DNA from: Pollutiaquabacter sp046052345
GTDB lineage: Bacteria; Bacteroidota; Bacteroidia; AKYH767-A; 2013-40CM-41-45
Direction: 5' to 3'
DNA length: 64,000 bases
NCBI GenBank assembly: GCA_046052345.1
Contig: JBJOMN010000032.1
Location: 56,285 to 120,284 of the forward strand
The notes under the pieces are model-generated. The model ran no database searches. It was not told where the DNA came from and saw nothing but the letters and a program-made list of their open reading frames with translations. The position numbers and the translations under genes are program-made. This document shows positions 35,522 to 43,703 of the stretch, in pieces. Numbering within the stretch: the stretch's first letter is position 1; each line of letters begins with the position of its first letter.

Positions 35522-36739
35522 ATGAAGATCATTCGCCCACTCCGGACTTTCCGTTTGCTGCCGTTTGCGGTCATCATCCTTTTGACCTGTTCATGTTCTG
35601 ACACACCGGTACGGGAGCGGGAATTCGAACTGTTCCGGGAACAGGACGTTCTGGTAAATGTTCCGGGGCGCAGACCTATGATATTGCGCACGGAACGCCC
35701 CTTGAACCTGGAGACGCCGATGCAGTATTATCTGGAAGACTTCACGCCGAACGACGTGTTCTTCGTCCGCTGGCATCTTTCAGAATTGCCGGAAGCCGTA
35801 GATAAAGATACTTTCCGACTGAGAATTCACGGCCATGTCGACCGCCCATTGGCACTTTCGCTGGAAGAACTAAAAACCAAGTTCCCCTCGGCCGCTACGA
35901 ATGCGCTGGTGATCTGCGCCGGTAATTCCCGGCAGCAGTTCAAACCCGGCGTCCCGGGTGTTCCGTGGAAGAACGGAGCCATGGGAAATGCCCGCTGGAA
36001 AGGCGTTCCGCTCCGTAATCTGCTGGATGCCGCCGGCGTAAAGTCGGGAGCCATCGAAGTCGCCTTTAACGGACTCGACCGTCCGCCTTTGGAATCAACA
36101 CCCGACTTCATCAAGACGTTACCGCTCGAGAGGGCCATGGACGGCGAAGTGATGGTCGCCTACGAGATGAACGGCGAAGAACTTCCGCTGCTGAACGGCT
36201 ATCCGCTTAAGCTCGTCGTTCCCGGATGGTATGCCACCTATTGGGTGGGAATGCTCAGTGAGATAAAAGTCTATGCCGACACCTTCAAAGGATTCTGGAT
36301 GGCGAAAGCCTACCGGGTACCTAAAGGCATCGACAATGGAAATGAAACGCCGGACAGTCTGGCCGCAGTGACAGAGCCCATCCGACGTATCGCCGTGCGA
36401 TCCGTGTTCGTTAGTCCCACTGCGGACAGCACCTTGTACGTGGGACATTCCTCAGAAATCCAAGGACTGGCGTTCGACGGAGGTAGCGGAATCGCCACTG
36501 TGGAGATATCACTCGACAGCGGGATGACCTGGCAGAAAACCACGCTTGACCCCAGCTTGGGCAACTACTCGTGGAGACGTTGGCGCTACAGATGGACTCC
36601 GGATGCCGCGGGCACTCATCACCTCGCGGTCCGTGCGACATCCAACGACGGTCAACAGCAACCTCCTGCACAGTGGAACCGCAGCGGTTATATGAAAAAC
36701 GAATGGGAAAGACTAAAAGTGTTCGTTGCCGAGCAATGA
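35522..36739 (+). CDS. Sulfite oxidase-family molybdopterin oxidoreductase, lipoprotein
   Basis: A 405-residue periplasmic protein. A lipoprotein-type signal (MKIIRPLRTFRLLPF, hydrophobic core, cysteines in LLTCSC) replaces a twin-arginine signal. The Moco domain (about 60-270) has the ligand cysteine in ALVICAGNSRQQF. The conserved G-x-P-L-K-L-VVPGWY segment is present, and a C-terminal Mo-co dimerisation-type Ig domain (about 280-400) follows. The family oxidises sulfite or related substrates. The start is ATG at 35522. A cytochrome c gene overlaps its end by four bases and is the probable electron acceptor. Confidence 0.9.
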   Translation: MKIIRPLRTFRLLPFAVIILLTCSCSDTPVREREFELFREQDVLVNVPGRRPMILRTERPLNLETPMQYYLEDFTPNDVFFVRWHLSELPEAVDKDTFRLRIHGHVDRPLALSLEELKTKFPSAATNALVICAGNSRQQFKPGVPGVPWKNGAMGNARWKGVPLRNLLDAAGVKSGAIEVAFNGLDRPPLESTPDFIKTLPLERAMDGEVMVAYEMNGEELPLLNGYPLKLVVPGWYATYWVGMLSEIKVYADTFKGFWMAKAYRVPKGIDNGNETPDSLAAVTEPIRRIAVRSVFVSPTADSTLYVGHSSEIQGLAFDGGSGIATVEISLDSGMTWQKTTLDPSLGNYSWRRWRYRWTPDAAGTHHLAVRATSNDGQQQPPAQWNRSGYMKNEWERLKVFVAEQ

Positions 36740-37080
36740 GATCGCTTAAAGACCAGCTCAAACTCTTCCTCCCGATCCTGCTGCTCTCCGTAGCCATGGG
36801 TTGCTCCAGGACACCTTCCGAAGACGGTAACGCCGGTAAGAAGGAAGAAGTTTTCCCTTCGCCCAACGAGGTTCCGATGGATTTCGGGAAAGGTCCCGGC
36901 GCGGAAGCCTTCATCGCCAACTGTCAGACTTGCCACACGGCCCGTTATGCATTGATCCAACCGGATCTGTCGCGTAAAGCCTGGGAAAAGACAGTCGACA
37001 AGATGATCCACGTTTACGGCGCACAGATTGATTCAGTGACGGCTTCCCTCATCGTGGATTATCTGGTGTCCCGTCAGTAG
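36736..37080 (+). CDS. Monohaem cytochrome c lipoprotein, partner of the Moco oxidoreductase
   Basis: A 114-residue protein. A lipoprotein signal with lipobox SVAMGC precedes a flexible, Pro/Glu-rich linker and a small c-type cytochrome domain with haem motif CQTCH at about residue 68. The end is a helix (LIVDYLVSRQ). Its start overlaps the stop of the Moco gene (ATGA), so both are made together, as in SorAB-type sulfite dehydrogenases where SorB takes the electrons. Both subunits appear to be lipid-anchored. The axial methionine is probably the one in VDKMIHVYG. Confidence 0.9.
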   Translation: MRSLKDQLKLFLPILLLSVAMGCSRTPSEDGNAGKKEEVFPSPNEVPMDFGKGPGAEAFIANCQTCHTARYALIQPDLSRKAWEKTVDKMIHVYGAQIDSVTASLIVDYLVSRQ

Positions 37081-37100
37081 TGCATTTCCACGGATGCCTT

Positions 37101-37108
37101 TATCTTTG
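37101..37108 (+). promoter_or_regulatory. -7 box (TATCTTTG) of the 37126 gene
   Basis: TATCTTTG matches TAnnTTTG. It touches an in-frame GTG at 37108, which therefore cannot be the start; GTG at 37126 is chosen. Confidence 0.6.
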
Positions 37109-37125
37109 TGAAGGTCCGACCCATC

Positions 37126-38619
37126 GTGTATCGATCACTTCTCCTCCTCGCACTTTCATTCTTCCTGCCGTTTTTCTCATCCGGTGCTGAAATACTTTGG
37201 TCGAAGGAACTGCCGGAAAACGGACGTTTCCCGTACCTGAAAATCCTGGGCGCTTTCGACGACGGGTATTACGTTCTTCGCAGCAACATTGAATTCTCGG
37301 ACGAGAATCTCGCCGCGAACCGGATGCGTCGTTTCCTGCTGACCGCTTACTCGACCGGACTGGATCAGCGATGGGAAACAGAAATCATTCCCTCGATACC
37401 TGATTCACGGATACTGGAGGTGCATGTGGTGGGCGGAAAAGTGCTTGTATTGAGCTATTGCGTGCGCAGCGACGGCAGCGGTTATGATGTGCACGCTCAA
37501 TATATCGGTAAGGACGGGAGAATGTCCGGCATCCCGGTGCCGATCGAGTCTTTTCCGGAAACACGATTCGATAACGAACGGAGACCGGGACTGGCTTTTT
37601 CAAAGGACCGGTCGAAGATCGCCCTCACCTACCGAAAAACTGCTTCGGACGATACCTCCCAGACTCTTTGTGCCATCGTCCTGGACACGGCACTTCAGCG
37701 AATTTACCGGAAGGAATGGACCATGGATGCTCCCATACGCCGTTTCTCACCAACCCACTTCCTGCTCACCAACGAGGGTGGTTTTTTCCTGCTGGGCGTA
37801 ATATACCTGACGGATAAGCGCGTAAAAGAGCCCGGCGAATCCTACTTCCTGCTCTCCGGCTACGACCCCGGCGCTGAAAAAGTGATCAACCGCGACATCC
37901 GGCTGGAAAACAAATTCCTAACGAATGTCTCTGCCGCGGTGGATGCTCAGAACCGTCGTATCGTAGTGGCGGGCTTCTATTCCGAATTAGGGATGCTCGC
38001 CTCTGCAGGGGTCTTTTATTACGGGCTCGATCAGGACAGCCTGACGGAAACCGAAGTCTACTGGGCCCCCTTCACCCAGGACCTTCTCACCAAAGCGATC
38101 ACGGACCGAGGCGACCCGAAAAAGAAAGAGCTTTTCAATTATTACGTCGACAGACTGATCCTCCGAAAGGACGGAGGCGCAGCCATAGTCGCAGAATCCT
38201 ATGTTGAAACCACCCGTACATTCTGGGACTACTATACCCAGTCGGCCATTACGCACACCTACTACAGATATGGCAACATCATCCTGGCTTCGGTGAATCC
38301 CTCCGGCGGGATGCTTTGGAACCGGCTGCTCCAAAAGGAGCAGAATTCCACTGACGACGGTGGATACGAGAGTTCCTATTGCAGCTTAGTGAGTGGCGGA
38401 AAGGTCTACACGATATTCAATAAATACATCGACCGCCGTTCGTCCGTGATGATTGCAGCAGTAGACGGTACAGGTGCATTACAGACCGATGTCCTCTTTC
38501 CGGAATCAGAACGGATTTCAGTCATAGCCCGGGCAGCACGTCAGGTTGATGAGCAGACGTTACTGATTCCGGCTATCAGGCAGGGAGACTACCGGATCGC
38601 CAAGATCACTTTTGACTGA
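37126..38619 (+). CDS. Secreted protein of unknown function
   Basis: A 497-residue protein with a signal peptide (start GTG at 37126, YRSLLLLALSFFLPFFSS). The rest is rich in beta strands with repeated phrases such as DDGYYVLRSNIEF, GGKVLVLSYCV and GGFFLLGVIYL, spaced about 60-70 residues apart, which suggests a beta-propeller. I recognise no domain family. It overlaps the convergent folC gene end by 14 bases. The promoter box at 37101 gives it its own transcript. A frame that opens at 37108 was discarded because of that box. Confidence 0.72.
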   Translation: MYRSLLLLALSFFLPFFSSGAEILWSKELPENGRFPYLKILGAFDDGYYVLRSNIEFSDENLAANRMRRFLLTAYSTGLDQRWETEIIPSIPDSRILEVHVVGGKVLVLSYCVRSDGSGYDVHAQYIGKDGRMSGIPVPIESFPETRFDNERRPGLAFSKDRSKIALTYRKTASDDTSQTLCAIVLDTALQRIYRKEWTMDAPIRRFSPTHFLLTNEGGFFLLGVIYLTDKRVKEPGESYFLLSGYDPGAEKVINRDIRLENKFLTNVSAAVDAQNRRIVVAGFYSELGMLASAGVFYYGLDQDSLTETEVYWAPFTQDLLTKAITDRGDPKKKELFNYYVDRLILRKDGGAAIVAESYVETTRTFWDYYTQSAITHTYYRYGNIILASVNPSGGMLWNRLLQKEQNSTDDGGYESSYCSLVSGGKVYTIFNKYIDRRSSVMIAAVDGTGALQTDVLFPESERISVIARAARQVDEQTLLIPAIRQGDYRIAKITFD

Positions 38620-39910
38620 ACATAGCCAGCGCTTCTGCCACGACAAAAGTGCTGCCGCCGATGAAAACGACATCCTTTTCATCCGCCTCCATGCGGGCGC
38701 TCCGTACCGCCTCCCCGACAGTCTGAAAGGATCGGCCTTTCAATCCGCATTCGGCTGCGGCAGCCGCCAATTCCTCAACCGGCAAGGCCCGCGGAAGGGC
38801 TGGCTGACAGAAATAATAGGCAGCATTATCAGGCAGCAATTCCAGAACCGAACCAATATCCTTGTCTTTGACCATTCCGATGACGAAATGCAGTCGGCGG
38901 TAAGACATCTTTTTCAACTGGGCCGTCACTTCGCGCAACCCGTCCGCATTGTGTCCGACATCGCAGACCGTAAGCGGTTTTTCAGATAGCTTTTGCCAAC
39001 GGCCCATCAACCCCGTGAGCATGCGCACCTCTGAGAGTCCTGTCCTGACGGCTTCGTCATCGATGCTCCAACCCGCATCAGAGAGAAGGGCGACTGACTG
39101 AAGCACGGTTGCAATGTTCTTCTGCTGATATTTTGCAGGAAGTCCGCATAGGAGACTTTCGAAGCGCAGCGAAGATCCGTCGTACACCCTGACCGACTGC
39201 CGGTCGGCATCGGCTGTGACCGGCTCCACCTTGAAACGGTCCGAAGCATACCAAAGGACTGCTCCTGATTTTTCCGCTGCAGCATCGAAGACCGCGGAGG
39301 TGGCTAGGTCACGCTCGCCCATGACGACCGGAATTCCGGGCTTTATGATACCGGCCTTCTCGGTCGCTATTTCGGCAAGTGTGCCGCCAAGAAGGTTCAT
39401 GTGATCCAATCCTATGTTCGTTATCACGGAAAGCTCAGGAAGGATGACGTTGGTCGAATCCAATCTTCCACCGAGTCCGGTTTCGATCACGGCGATATCC
39501 ACCTTTTCATTCCGAAAATAATCGAAAGCCAGAGCGACCGTCCATTCAAAGAAGGACGGAGCGATTCGGTCGAACTCCTCCCGGTGTTTCACGACAAACG
39601 CGGTTACGGCCTGTTCAGGGATCATCCGGCCGTCAATCCTGATCCTTTCCCTGAAATCCAAAAGATGCGGAGAGGTATAGAGTCCTGTACGGTATCCTGC
39701 GGACTGCAATACTGCGGCAAGCATGTGACTGGTGGAACCTTTTCCGTTCGTGCCTGCGACATGGACGGAACGAAAGCCCAGCTCCGGACGACCGAGCGCT
39801 TCCATGAGGCTGATCGTATTGGAAAGATCCGCTTTGTAGGCAGCCGGACCGATGCGATGAAACATCGGGAGCTGCGCATAGAGGTAATCAAGAACTTCGC
39901 GGTATTCCAC
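38606..39910 (-). CDS. folC: Folylpolyglutamate synthase/dihydrofolate synthase
   Basis: A 434-residue ligase that adds glutamate to dihydropteroate or folates. The ATP loop VAGTNGKGSTSHMLA near residue 50 is diagnostic. ETGLGGRLDSTNVI near 143 and VCDVGHNADGLREV near 315 hold the conserved Gly and the His-Asn-Asp set. Length is usual. The start is GTG at 39910. It lies 38 bases after tonB and is probably the last gene of the exbB-exbD-tonB operon. Confidence 0.94.
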   Translation of the reverse strand: MEYREVLDYLYAQLPMFHRIGPAAYKADLSNTISLMEALGRPELGFRSVHVAGTNGKGSTSHMLAAVLQSAGYRTGLYTSPHLLDFRERIRIDGRMIPEQAVTAFVVKHREEFDRIAPSFFEWTVALAFDYFRNEKVDIAVIETGLGGRLDSTNVILPELSVITNIGLDHMNLLGGTLAEIATEKAGIIKPGIPVVMGERDLATSAVFDAAAEKSGAVLWYASDRFKVEPVTADADRQSVRVYDGSSLRFESLLCGLPAKYQQKNIATVLQSVALLSDAGWSIDDEAVRTGLSEVRMLTGLMGRWQKLSEKPLTVCDVGHNADGLREVTAQLKKMSYRRLHFVIGMVKDKDIGSVLELLPDNAAYYFCQPALPRALPVEELAAAAAECGLKGRSFQTVGEAVRSARMEADEKDVVFIGGSTFVVAEALAMFSQK

Positions 39911-39948
39911 TTGAAAGGAAATGAATAAACAGCCCGGCAGGCCGGTGA

Positions 39949-40809
39949 CTACTGGACGACAAAGATAAAAGTGATAGTTCCTTTCTGGACATCCGCCCCT
40001 TCGGGGCTGGCATTGAATTTGGCTTTCATGGCCGCCTCTTTGGCAAGCCGGAAAAGATAAGAGCTGGTCGTGGTGGAACCGCGTCCGCCGGGAATCGCGG
40101 AGACTACATTGCCGGCCTGGTCGACTGTGATATCGACGACCACCTTACCGGTCTCCTGGCTTCTGTCGGAGATGACAGGAGTACGCATCCACTTGCGACC
40201 GTTCAGCGAGAAAGAGACGCCTCCGCCTTTTCCGGTGCCGGTTCCCGGCCCCTCACCGTCGCCGGTTCCGCTGCCACTGCCGGTTCCTTGTCCTCCGCCC
40301 TCTCCGCCCTTTCCGGTATACAACGAATTCGGATCGCCATTGCGGTCACCCTGGTCGCCGGAACCGCGCGAACCTGTTCCTTGTGAACGGCTTGCAGTAG
40401 TCCGGCCCTGATAAAGCGAGCGAGGATCAGCGGTACGGGGCTGTTCCTGCGGCTTGGTCGGCTGCTTCGTCGGCTGGACCTTGACCGGCTTGGTCCCTTT
40501 TTGGGTGTCTTTGTTACTATGACTGACGGGAGCTTCCTCTGTCTCCTGGGTTGCGAGGCGTTCCTCCCCGCTAACCGAAGGTGTCACTTCCGATTCGACC
40601 GGACGATCAGTCACGGTTTCCGACATGGGTTGCTCTTCACCGGTCGCCTCGTCAACATAGCCGATATTCACCAATACACCTCCGCCGCCACCCATCTCCG
40701 GAAACGGAGGATTTGGCGTGGTCATCACAAGAAACAGCAGCGCCATGACGATGGCGGCATGGATCATGATGGAAAGGAAGAGGGACCGCGAACGGATCCT
40801 GGCGTCCAT
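39949..40809 (-). CDS. tonB: TonB-type energy transducer
   Basis: A 286-residue protein. A single N-terminal membrane helix (LSIMIHAAIVMALLFLVM, about residues 12-29) is followed by a long periplasmic linker of unusual glycine richness (about 160-200) after a Lys/Pro part (about 100-130). The TonB C-terminal domain is at about 215-286 (VVVDITVDQAGNVVSAIPGG, ending ITFIFVVQ). It transmits the proton-motive force from ExbBD to outer-membrane receptors such as the thiamine-regulated one at 2.5 kb. It starts nine bases after exbD ends. Confidence 0.88.
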   Translation of the reverse strand: MDARIRSRSLFLSIMIHAAIVMALLFLVMTTPNPPFPEMGGGGGVLVNIGYVDEATGEEQPMSETVTDRPVESEVTPSVSGEERLATQETEEAPVSHSNKDTQKGTKPVKVQPTKQPTKPQEQPRTADPRSLYQGRTTASRSQGTGSRGSGDQGDRNGDPNSLYTGKGGEGGGQGTGSGSGTGDGEGPGTGTGKGGGVSFSLNGRKWMRTPVISDRSQETGKVVVDITVDQAGNVVSAIPGGRGSTTTSSYLFRLAKEAAMKAKFNASPEGADVQKGTITFIFVVQ

Positions 40810-40818
40810 GTTCGGGAG

Positions 40819-41220
40819 TTATTGCTTAGAGGTCTGGGTGGCCAGCACCATTTTTATTTTCAGACGGCTGCCTATGTCGAGCAAGTCGACCAGGTTCTGC
40901 ACCTGTACGGTCTTGTCGACTTTCAGCAGCGCCGTCGGATCGGGCTGGTCCTGAACCGCGGACTTGATGTATTCCTCGAGTTGTTCCGCAGGAACCGGCG
41001 TATTGTTGATGGCGTATTGGAGGTCGGAAGTAACGGAGATAGTCAGGGGATGCTTGATGGATTGCGAACTGCTCTTCGCTGAGGGCAACAGCAGTTTCAG
41101 GACGTTGGGGGTAGCCAGCGTCGAAGTGATCAGGAAGAACAGGAGGAGGAAGAACATGATGTCATTGAGTGAAGCCGAGTAGACTTCACCGAACTGACCC
41201 TTTCTTCTGCGAAGGTTCAT
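40819..41220 (-). CDS. exbD: ExbD/TolR-type biopolymer transport protein
   Basis: A 133-residue protein with one N-terminal membrane helix (NDIMFFLLLFFLITSTLA, about 20-37; the Asp is proton-relevant) and a periplasmic domain. It forms the ExbB-ExbD proton motor that drives TonB. The DIMFFLLLFFL stretch is the family mark. It lies between exbB and tonB with gaps of 27 and 9 bases. Only one ExbD is present, whereas many Bacteroidota have two or three adjacent copies. Confidence 0.9.
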   Translation of the reverse strand: MNLRRRKGQFGEVYSASLNDIMFFLLLFFLITSTLATPNVLKLLLPSAKSSSQSIKHPLTISVTSDLQYAINNTPVPAEQLEEYIKSAVQDQPDPTALLKVDKTVQVQNLVDLLDIGSRLKIKMVLATQTSKQ

Positions 41221-41247
41221 TGTTTGGCCCTTTCTTGTAGTATGATA

Positions 41248-41955
41248 TCAGCCTTTGACAGGTTCTTCCAGGAGGTCGATGAATTCGACGGCGTTGATCT
41301 CCATCTTGTTGACGACCCGGTCGATCATGTGCTGCAAGTAGTGGAAGGCCGCGTAAGAGATCATTCCCACAAGCAATCCGGCCGCACTCGAAATCATCTT
41401 GACGTATAAGCCGCCGGATATGGTGTTGATCTCAAGACTATTCTGCAAAGCGATCTGATAGAATATCTTGATGACTCCAAAAATGGTGCCAAGGAAGCCG
41501 AACATCGGAGCGATTCCTGAAATGGAACCGAGGATATTCAGGTTCTTTTCCATTTTGTAGACTTCCAATTTGCCGACGTTCTCGATCGCCCCTTCGATTT
41601 CCTTCACCGGCTTGCCCAACCGCATCAGTCCTTTCTCGACCATGCGCGCGACGGGTGTCTTCGTATTTCTGCACAAGGAGCGGGCGGCCTCGATATTGCC
41701 CTGGTGAACATGGTCCTTGATCTGGTTCATGAAGTTGGTGTCGATCTTCGAAGAGCGCTTGATGGTGAAATAACGCTCGAAGAAGATGTACAGGGCGGCC
41801 ATCGAGAGAATGGCGATCGGAATGAGGATGGGGCCACCTTTTTCAGCCATCTCCCAGAGACTGATGGACTGCTCCTGCGCGGGAGGCTGGACGGCAGTGA
41901 GTGCGGAATTAGTCCCTGAGGACTGGGTGATTTGAAGCAGAATTCCTGCGATCAT
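41248..41955 (-). CDS. exbB: MotA/TolQ/ExbB proton channel protein
   Basis: A 235-residue protein with three membrane helices (about 40-60, 135-160, 185-205). The second and third contain the conserved LGSISGIAPMFGFLGTIFG and GLLVGMISYAAFHYL. It forms the channel of the ExbBD motor. I chose ATG at 41955 because the longer frame from 41982 overlaps the -7 box at 41980-41987. It is the first gene of exbB-exbD-tonB-folC. Confidence 0.92.
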   Translation of the reverse strand: MIAGILLQITQSSGTNSALTAVQPPAQEQSISLWEMAEKGGPILIPIAILSMAALYIFFERYFTIKRSSKIDTNFMNQIKDHVHQGNIEAARSLCRNTKTPVARMVEKGLMRLGKPVKEIEGAIENVGKLEVYKMEKNLNILGSISGIAPMFGFLGTIFGVIKIFYQIALQNSLEINTISGGLYVKMISSAAGLLVGMISYAAFHYLQHMIDRVVNKMEINAVEFIDLLEEPVKG

Positions 41956-41979
41956 AGTTTCCTGTGTATTTGTAACTAC

Positions 41980-41987
41980 CAAATTTA
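41980..41987 (-). promoter_or_regulatory. -7 box (TAAATTTG) of the exbB-exbD-tonB-folC operon
   Basis: On the minus strand this reads TAAATTTG, a full match to TAnnTTTG, 24 bases ahead of the exbB ATG. It fixes the start codon. Confidence 0.6.
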
Positions 41988-42203
41988 GAGGCGTTCAACC
42001 GACAAAAGTCCTGCCGGTCCTGCACTTGCTAACATCCTCGTGTTACTTGAACGGACTCCGACCTACGGATATTGAAGGAATTGACACGGCTACCATTCCC
42101 GAAATTGAACAATCGACCGTGAACAGAATGTCCAAATGACATGTCGGTGACACTACATTGCAAGTGTTTTTGACTACTTTAGCATCTTCACTTGACTTCT
42201 CCG

Positions 42204-42944
42204 ATGAAAAGGCTCCTTCTCGCTACCCTCCTTCTGGCGGTGCTTTTTGTTCCTCAAACCACGAAAGGACAGCTCACCATCACTTTCTCGGCACCGGACG
42301 GCGTGACCGTCAGCGGAGAATGGTATCCGATCGGCGACAACTTGCCGGTCATCCTCCTCTGCCATCAGAACCGCTACAGCCGCGGAGAGTATAAGGAGAC
42401 CGCTCTCCGTCTGAATAAATTCGGTTTCAACTGCCTGGCAGTGGACCAGCGGGTCGGCGAAGAGGTGAACGGCGTCGTCAACCTGACTGCCGTTGACGCC
42501 ATGGAGCGCGGACTTGAACCCGTTTACGAAGAAGCCGAACAGGACATCGTCGCCGCCGTGAACTGGCTCTACGAACGTTACCGGAAGCCGGTCATCATCA
42601 TGGGCAGCTCCTACTCCGCATCGCTCGGCCTGAAGATCGCCAACGAGAACGACCACGTCTATGCCGTCATCGCTTTCAGCCCCGGTGAATATTTTTCCGA
42701 CAACACCTTTACCGACAAGAACATGCAGGGGCTTTCAAAGCCGGTGATGATGTTCACCTCGCCTGCACAGGCTCCTACCGCACGCAGCCTTATGGAAAAC
42801 GTGAACTCGGTCCTCAAATCGGTGTATGTCACCCAGGGGGAGCAGGACCATGGCTCACGCATCCTTTGGTCGGATACGCCGGGCAGCGAGAAGAACTGGT
42901 CGGCGCTGATGGGCTTCCTCGACAAGCTCCGCTATCTGGACTGA
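42204..42944 (+). CDS. Secreted alpha/beta hydrolase (dienelactone-hydrolase-like)
   Basis: A 246-residue protein with a signal peptide (MKRLLLATLLLAVLFVPQTT, cut after KGQ). The fold is alpha/beta hydrolase. The nucleophile serine lies in IIMGSSYSASLGLKIA near residue 135, an acidic member may be in YVTQGEQDHGS and the histidine in QDHGSRIL near 220. GVTVSGEWYPIGDNLPVILLCHQN near residue 30 is the strand leading to the oxyanion hole. Substrate unknown. ATG at 42204 is preferred over an upstream TTG at 42192. An outer-membrane barrel gene follows after 15 bases. Confidence 0.85.
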   Translation: MKRLLLATLLLAVLFVPQTTKGQLTITFSAPDGVTVSGEWYPIGDNLPVILLCHQNRYSRGEYKETALRLNKFGFNCLAVDQRVGEEVNGVVNLTAVDAMERGLEPVYEEAEQDIVAAVNWLYERYRKPVIIMGSSYSASLGLKIANENDHVYAVIAFSPGEYFSDNTFTDKNMQGLSKPVMMFTSPAQAPTARSLMENVNSVLKSVYVTQGEQDHGSRILWSDTPGSEKNWSALMGFLDKLRYLD

Positions 42945-42959
42945 TCCGACACAACGGTC

Positions 42960-43700
42960 GTGCTACCTGGACGGATCAACCTTCGGACCCTACTCTTTTT
43001 CCTTGCCTGCCTCAATGCCACGGGCGTGGTTTCCCAACCCCGTTCCACTTCAGTAGGCATCTGCTACAGGCCTGTCTTTCCCGTCGCATTCCTCGGCACC
43101 GGAGAGGACCGAACCGTCAATGAAGGCGTCAACTACACACTGGGACTCGACAGGGGATTCAGCGGAGGCATGGTGGTACGAAGAGGCTGGACCTCCTCCT
43201 TGTCGCTGGAAGCGGGCATCAACTATACTAAACGAAGCTACACCTATAGCATCACCGACTCCTCTCAGAGTTTCATGGACAGGTTCCGACTGGTGGGATA
43301 TGAAGTGCCTGTGTCCCTGCTCGCGTTCGTACAACTCGGAGAAAACATCTTCATGAACGCCTCACTCGGCGCAGGTATCGATGCAATTGCCAGCAGTGTA
43401 GCAACCAAAACCGGGTATTACGAACAGGTGGCCATCAAGAGACATACTTTCAACCCCTCGCTTAACGCCAACCTTGGCTGGGAGTTCCGTTCCCGTGCTT
43501 CCGGGACATTCTACCTTGGCGCCACCTACCACCGCCCCTTCGGGGAGATTTGTGTCAACTCGGTGCTCTACGGCACAGGGAACGATGAACGCGTATTCAA
43601 CAACCTGATATCCGGAAGCTACCTTACAGCCGACATCAGATACTACTTCAAGAATGAAACCGATAAAGTCCGACCGAAGACGAACAGGAGAAAAAAATGA
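42960..43700 (+). CDS. Outer-membrane beta-barrel protein (porin/OmpA-type N-terminal fold)
   Basis: A 246-residue protein with a signal peptide (ending VVSQ) and alternating strands typical of small outer-membrane barrels. Examples are SLSLEAGINYTKRSYTYS, IFMNASLGAGIDAIAS, and LNANLGWEFRSRASGTFYLG, ending in SYLTADIRYYFK, where the last residue before a charged tail is aromatic. Start GTG at 42960. It lies 15 bases after the hydrolase gene, probably in the same transcript. A ten-residue lysine/arginine tail (KTNRRKK) is unusual after the last strand. Confidence 0.78.
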   Translation: MLPGRINLRTLLFFLACLNATGVVSQPRSTSVGICYRPVFPVAFLGTGEDRTVNEGVNYTLGLDRGFSGGMVVRRGWTSSLSLEAGINYTKRSYTYSITDSSQSFMDRFRLVGYEVPVSLLAFVQLGENIFMNASLGAGIDAIASSVATKTGYYEQVAIKRHTFNPSLNANLGWEFRSRASGTFYLGATYHRPFGEICVNSVLYGTGNDERVFNNLISGSYLTADIRYYFKNETDKVRPKTNRRKK

Positions 43701-43703
43701 CGT

